DNA from: CAVSUR01 sp963731285
GTDB lineage: Bacteria > Actinomycetota > Actinomycetes > Streptosporangiales > Streptosporangiaceae
Assembly (NCBI GenBank): GCA_963731285.1
Contig: CAVSUR010000014.1
Coordinates: 124,001-188,000, forward strand
DNA length: 64,000 bases
Reading direction: 5' to 3'
The position numbers were made by a program, and so were the translations under genes. The notes under the pieces are model-generated. The model did no database searches and was not told the DNA's origin. It saw nothing but the letters and a program-made list of their open reading frames with translations. Positions 61,391-64,000 of this stretch are shown in pieces (position 1 is the stretch's first letter; every line of letters starts with the position of its first letter).

Positions 61391-62961
61391 TCAGGCGGCA
61401 GTGGCGGGCGGCGGGTCGTGGCTGCTGAGGGTACGCTGCCGGTCCGGACTGATGGCGGTGACCACGCCATCGGCATGCAGGATGAGCTCCCAGCCCCAGC
61501 GGTGCACGGCGATCAGGTGGTGGAAGCTGCACATCAGCAGCAGGTTGGCCAGCTTGTGCCGTCCGCCGGCGGCCCGGGGGATGAGATGGTGCGGCTGGCA
61601 GGCCGCGGGCGGCTGACGACAGCGGGGGAAGCGGCAGTGCCCGTCCTTGGTGATCACCAGCCGGCGCAGGTGCGCGGGGATGCTGTCGGTGGCGGCGCCG
61701 GTGTCGAGCGGCAGGCTGACCGAGGCCGCGGGTCCGTCCAGGTATCCGGTGCGCAGGTAAGCGGCCAGCCCGGCGGGTCCGGACAGGAGGTCGGCAGCGT
61801 ACCGGAGGATGAGCCCGCGGGCAGCGTTGCGGTGCGGGACAGCGCTCAGCTCGGCCCGGTCCCGGCGTCCGCCGTTCCGGCCGCTGGCATCGGCGGGCGG
61901 GCGGAACAGGGCACGAGCCAGCCTGCCAAGTACCTCAGTGTCGACGTTCCCGGTCACGATCGGGACGATCGTCGCATCACAATCGGCGCCCGGGCCTGCC
62001 GGCGCGCCCGGTCCGGGCAGCACGCCAGCATCGGCAGGCAGGCCAGCATCAGTCGGCCTGGCCGGGCCAGCCGCCGCAGGCGCGCCGGGGGCGTCGTCAC
62101 CCGCCCCGTCCGCGGCCAGGCGGCGGAGCTGGTCCAGGGTCATGAACAGCTGGATCTGGGTGGGCTGGCCGGCCCGGTCGAGCAGGCCACCGGCCGCGAT
62201 CAGCCGGCGGCACGCTTCCTCGAGCGCGTCATGCCCGCGCTGGCGCAACGTCCGGGTGTCCTCCGGCCCCGCCTTCTTGGCCAGGGCATCCAGCACGGCG
62301 CGCAGCGCGGCCGCGCACTGCGGCGTCAGGTCGCCCTCCAGCCGCCCGGCGCCCCGGAACGTCGTAGCCAGGTGCAGCGCCCGGTCGGCGGCCCCGTCAT
62401 CGCCGCCATCAGGTCCGGCGGTCCGGCGGCGCATCTCTTCCGCCAGCGCAGCCAGATCCGCGAGTTCCGCCCCCGCCGCCGCGGCCAGCAAGATCGCGTC
62501 CGCGTCCGGCCGCAGCGCGGCGGGCAGCGTGTCGGTCCAGTCGCAGAGCTGGCGTGCCCAGGAGCGGACATCTCTCCCGCGGCCAGCGCGTCGGCCCCGG
62601 CGGGATGGGCCGACAGGCGGCGCATCCAGCCGATGGCCCCGGCGGCCGCGCCGCTGGTAATCCGGGCCTGCCAGCGCAGCCAGGTCCGCGGCGACCCGTG
62701 TCCGTCTTCTTCGTAGCCGCGCGAAGCCGTGAACGCGGCCAGCACACGGGCCCGCGCCGATGTCTGCACCGACTCGACCTGCTCCAGCTCGCGCAGCACG
62801 TCCGCCTGCTCGGCCGTGGTCAGTTCGGCGGCCCGGGCGGACGTCAGCCAGGCCAGCCCGGACCGCGCCATCGCGACTGCATCCGCCGCGCAGGCCGGGC
62901 TGCCCGGCGGGGTACCAGGAGGATCCGGTGCCCGGTCATCAGTTAAGCCGGGAACGCACAC
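61391..62961 (-). CDS. DUF222/HNH endonuclease (13E12-type), one-base frameshift
   Basis: The N-terminal DUF222 part (VAMARSGLAWLTSARAAELT, ASRGYEEDGHGSPRTWLRWQ, LSAHPAGADALAAGEMS) is read from GTG 62961 with GGGGGAGGA upstream. Near 62566 the frame is lost, and the rest (RSWARQLCDWTDTLPAALRP onward) continues one base off to a C-terminal HNH nuclease (DGHCRFPRCRQPPAACQPHH, then NLLLMCSFHHLIAVH). Restoring one C in the coding-strand TCCGC (to TCCCGC) gives a full-length protein of about 524 residues. This family is multi-copy in actinobacteria and behaves like a dispersed repeat. The role is uncertain. Confidence 0.8.
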
Positions 62962-63104
62962 GACCAAAGTCCTCCCCCACTCAGAAGTAACTAATCGATT
63001 TCATGTTCGACTTTACCGGCGCCCACCGACATTCTGGTTCCAGCGGTGCCGCCTGGCCTGCCGCCCGCTCGCGGCCTGCTCGCGTGGGGTCACCCAGCCG
63101 CTTC

Positions 63105-63310
63105 GCCGTTGCGGCTGCTTCCGTCCGTAGCTGACCGCCCTTGCCGTCCGCGCTCACCCTCGGCCAGAACCTCGCGCAGCCGGCTGGCGAACGCGCCGGA
63201 GTCCTCGGCGAAGCCAATGTGGCCGCCAGGGAAGGTCGTGGGCTGCAGGCCGAGCGCGCTGGCCGGCAGCTGCTCGCTCGTAGGACTGACTGCCGCCGCC
63301 GGGCAGAATC
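63105..63310 (-). pseudogene. C-terminal fragment of an alpha/beta hydrolase
   Basis: A minus-strand frame reads SEQLPASALGLQPTTFPGGH followed by IGFAEDSGAFASRLREVLAE. This is the last catalytic-His region (FPGGH) and C-terminal helix of an alpha/beta-hydrolase-fold enzyme. No upstream part with the nucleophile elbow is present, although TAMILPGGGSQSYE in a neighbouring frame may be a scrap of it. It is debris. Confidence 0.5.
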
Positions 63311-63401
63311 ATCGCCGTGCGGCAAACTAGCCCAGGTCCGCGATTACGCTGACTGACCCCGCCGCCCGCGCAACCAGGCCCCGCCTGAATGAGACACGGT
63401 A

Positions 63402-63432
63402 ACAGGCCTTTATCGGCCGGTGACCGGCCTGT
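63402..63432. promoter_or_regulatory. Nested dyads before the right-edge nuclease gene
   Basis: Two overlapping inverted repeats share sequence: ACAGGCC (63402-63408) with GGCCTGT (63426-63432), and GGCCGGT (63415-63421) with ACCGGCC (63423-63429). A T-rich run TGTTTATAT follows, so the inner stem could be a terminator for leftward-flanking transcription or an operator for the nuclease gene. Confidence 0.4.
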
Positions 63433-63467
63433 GTTTATATCAAACACCATGGGTTAAAATCACCCTT

Positions 63468-64000
63468 GTGGGCGAGTACCATTATCCGGCATCGTTGCCC
63501 GAATACATTCAGCGGCGCGCCAGCCGCGACCCGACCGGCCGGGCGTGGGCTGAGAGTCTCAATGAGAGCTTCAATCCCGACTGGCTGCGGGCCTTTCTGG
63601 ACATGAAAGACGGCTCGTGGCTGCTGCATCTCAAGGACGCCGACGTGAAGGGCCGGCTGGGCGTAACGCGGATGCAGTTTCTCAATGTCATTCTCGAGAT
63701 GGCCGAAGCCGATTTCACCGAGCTCGTCATGGGCATGGCCATGGCCGCCGGCCTGCTCGCCCACCACTGCGGCGCAGGCAGGCTCTGTAAGGGCGGCCGG
63801 GGACTGCCCGATCTCATCATCGCTGGAAGTTCTGCCGTGCTGTTCGCCGAACTAAAGCGGTGGGACAGGGGGCCGACCTATCCGCAAGACAACTGGCGCG
63901 CCCGGCTGGAGCAAATCGGCGGCAACGTCCGATACGCCTTCTGGCGGCCGCAGGATCTCATGAGAATCGGCCCGGCCCTCAGGGCAATGGCGGAAAACCG
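63468..64000 (+). CDS. VRR-NUC-like nuclease, partial at window edge
   Basis: GTG 63468 opens a frame that runs off the window after 177 codons. The first ~110 residues are unrecognised (EYHYPASLPEYIQRRASRDP, FLNVILEMAEADFTELVMGM). The second half has GRLCKGGRGLPDLIIAG, AVLFAELKRW and LEQIGGNVRYAFWRPQDL, matching the PD-(D/E)xK pattern (Asp in PDLII, E-L-K) of VRR-NUC nucleases common in phages. TAAAAT (63455-63460) lies 7 nt before the GTG. Codons such as CAT TAT, TTT CTG, AAA and AGT are unlike the neighbours, suggesting acquisition from a phage or integrative element. Confidence 0.65.
   Translation, partial: MGEYHYPASLPEYIQRRASRDPTGRAWAESLNESFNPDWLRAFLDMKDGSWLLHLKDADVKGRLGVTRMQFLNVILEMAEADFTELVMGMAMAAGLLAHHCGAGRLCKGGRGLPDLIIAGSSAVLFAELKRWDRGPTYPQDNWRARLEQIGGNVRYAFWRPQDLMRIGPALRAMAEN

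Larger units (their letters stand above)
62968..63467. other. Non-coding stretch with one gene remnant
   Basis: Five hundred bases between the HNH gene and the right-edge nuclease gene. They contain the alpha/beta-hydrolase fragment described separately and a nested dyad near 63402-63432. GC content drops towards the right end. No tRNA or attachment site was recognised. Confidence 0.4.

Overview
The window is very GC-rich DNA from a filamentous-type actinobacterium. It carries a WhiB regulator, a ClpP1-ClpP2-ClpX block downstream of trigger factor, a valS-folC-DUF4233-mreBCD-mrdA-rodA block, a DUF222/HNH (13E12-type) gene, many GTG starts, many 4-nt ATGA/GTGA gene overlaps and several apparently leaderless starts (TANNNT about 5-8 nt before ATG/GTG). 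Gene content resembles Streptosporangiales/Streptomyces-like relatives; I would not go below class from sequence alone.

Layout. 1-6.6 kb is a mixed zone of intact genes (VOC protein, MarR regulator, EamA exporter, ATP-dependent DNA ligase) among debris: a membrane-protein gene split by a TAG, a frameshifted vapC-like PIN toxin, an EamA head fragment and a dying serine beta-lactamase-fold gene. 6.7-17.8 kb holds a DUF6398-like protein, a small zinc-ribbon protein, a repeat-protein fragment, an SDR-DUF6640 pair with a divergent TetR regulator, LysE, a tandem YbjQ protein, a wrecked flavin monoamine oxidase, and a PHB-depolymerase-type esterase with an RHH regulator that has a near-perfect palindrome in front of it. 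17.9-23.5 kb is the most coherent accessory system: a five-gene minus-strand operon (FAD oxidoreductase, DUF1365, cyclopropane-fatty-acid-synthase-like methyltransferase, SDR, SRPBCC) divergent from a CarH/LitR-type B12 photoreceptor-repressor that keeps the W-x9-EH and cobalamin-ligand histidine signatures. The shared promoter contains two 17-bp direct repeats. 23.6-34.1 kb contains an MBL hydrolase, an Lrp regulator with a divergent (frameshifted) exporter, purU, an M18 aminopeptidase, a CX5R phosphatase, a HEAT-like protein, an Asp/Glu racemase, WhiB, a small membrane protein divergent from a MerR-DICT regulator, gluconokinase and a frameshifted cyclase.

34.3-38.6 kb is tig-clpP-clpP-clpX. 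It is followed convergently by a four-gene minus-strand ABC export operon (two giant FtsX-type permeases and two ATPases, each joined by 4-nt overlaps) and by a truncated paralogue of one permease bracketed by about 46-bp direct repeats. 47.4-59.0 kb is valS, folC, DUF4233, mreB, mreC, mreD, mrdA and rodA, the cell-elongation block; ndk, often found here, is absent. The right end has gene debris (SnoaL and hydratase fragments), a secreted allene-oxide-cyclase-like protein, a tyrosinase with its C-terminal-type domain on a separate gene, a DUF222/HNH gene, a hydrolase remnant, and at the very edge a partial VRR-NUC-like nuclease whose codon use looks foreign.

Two kinds of frame damage coexist. 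valS and the HNH gene are each repaired by one base in a short homopolymer, so assembly error is likely. The beta-lactamase, vapC, monoamine oxidase and fragment genes also show substitutions, deletions or truncation and look like true decay.
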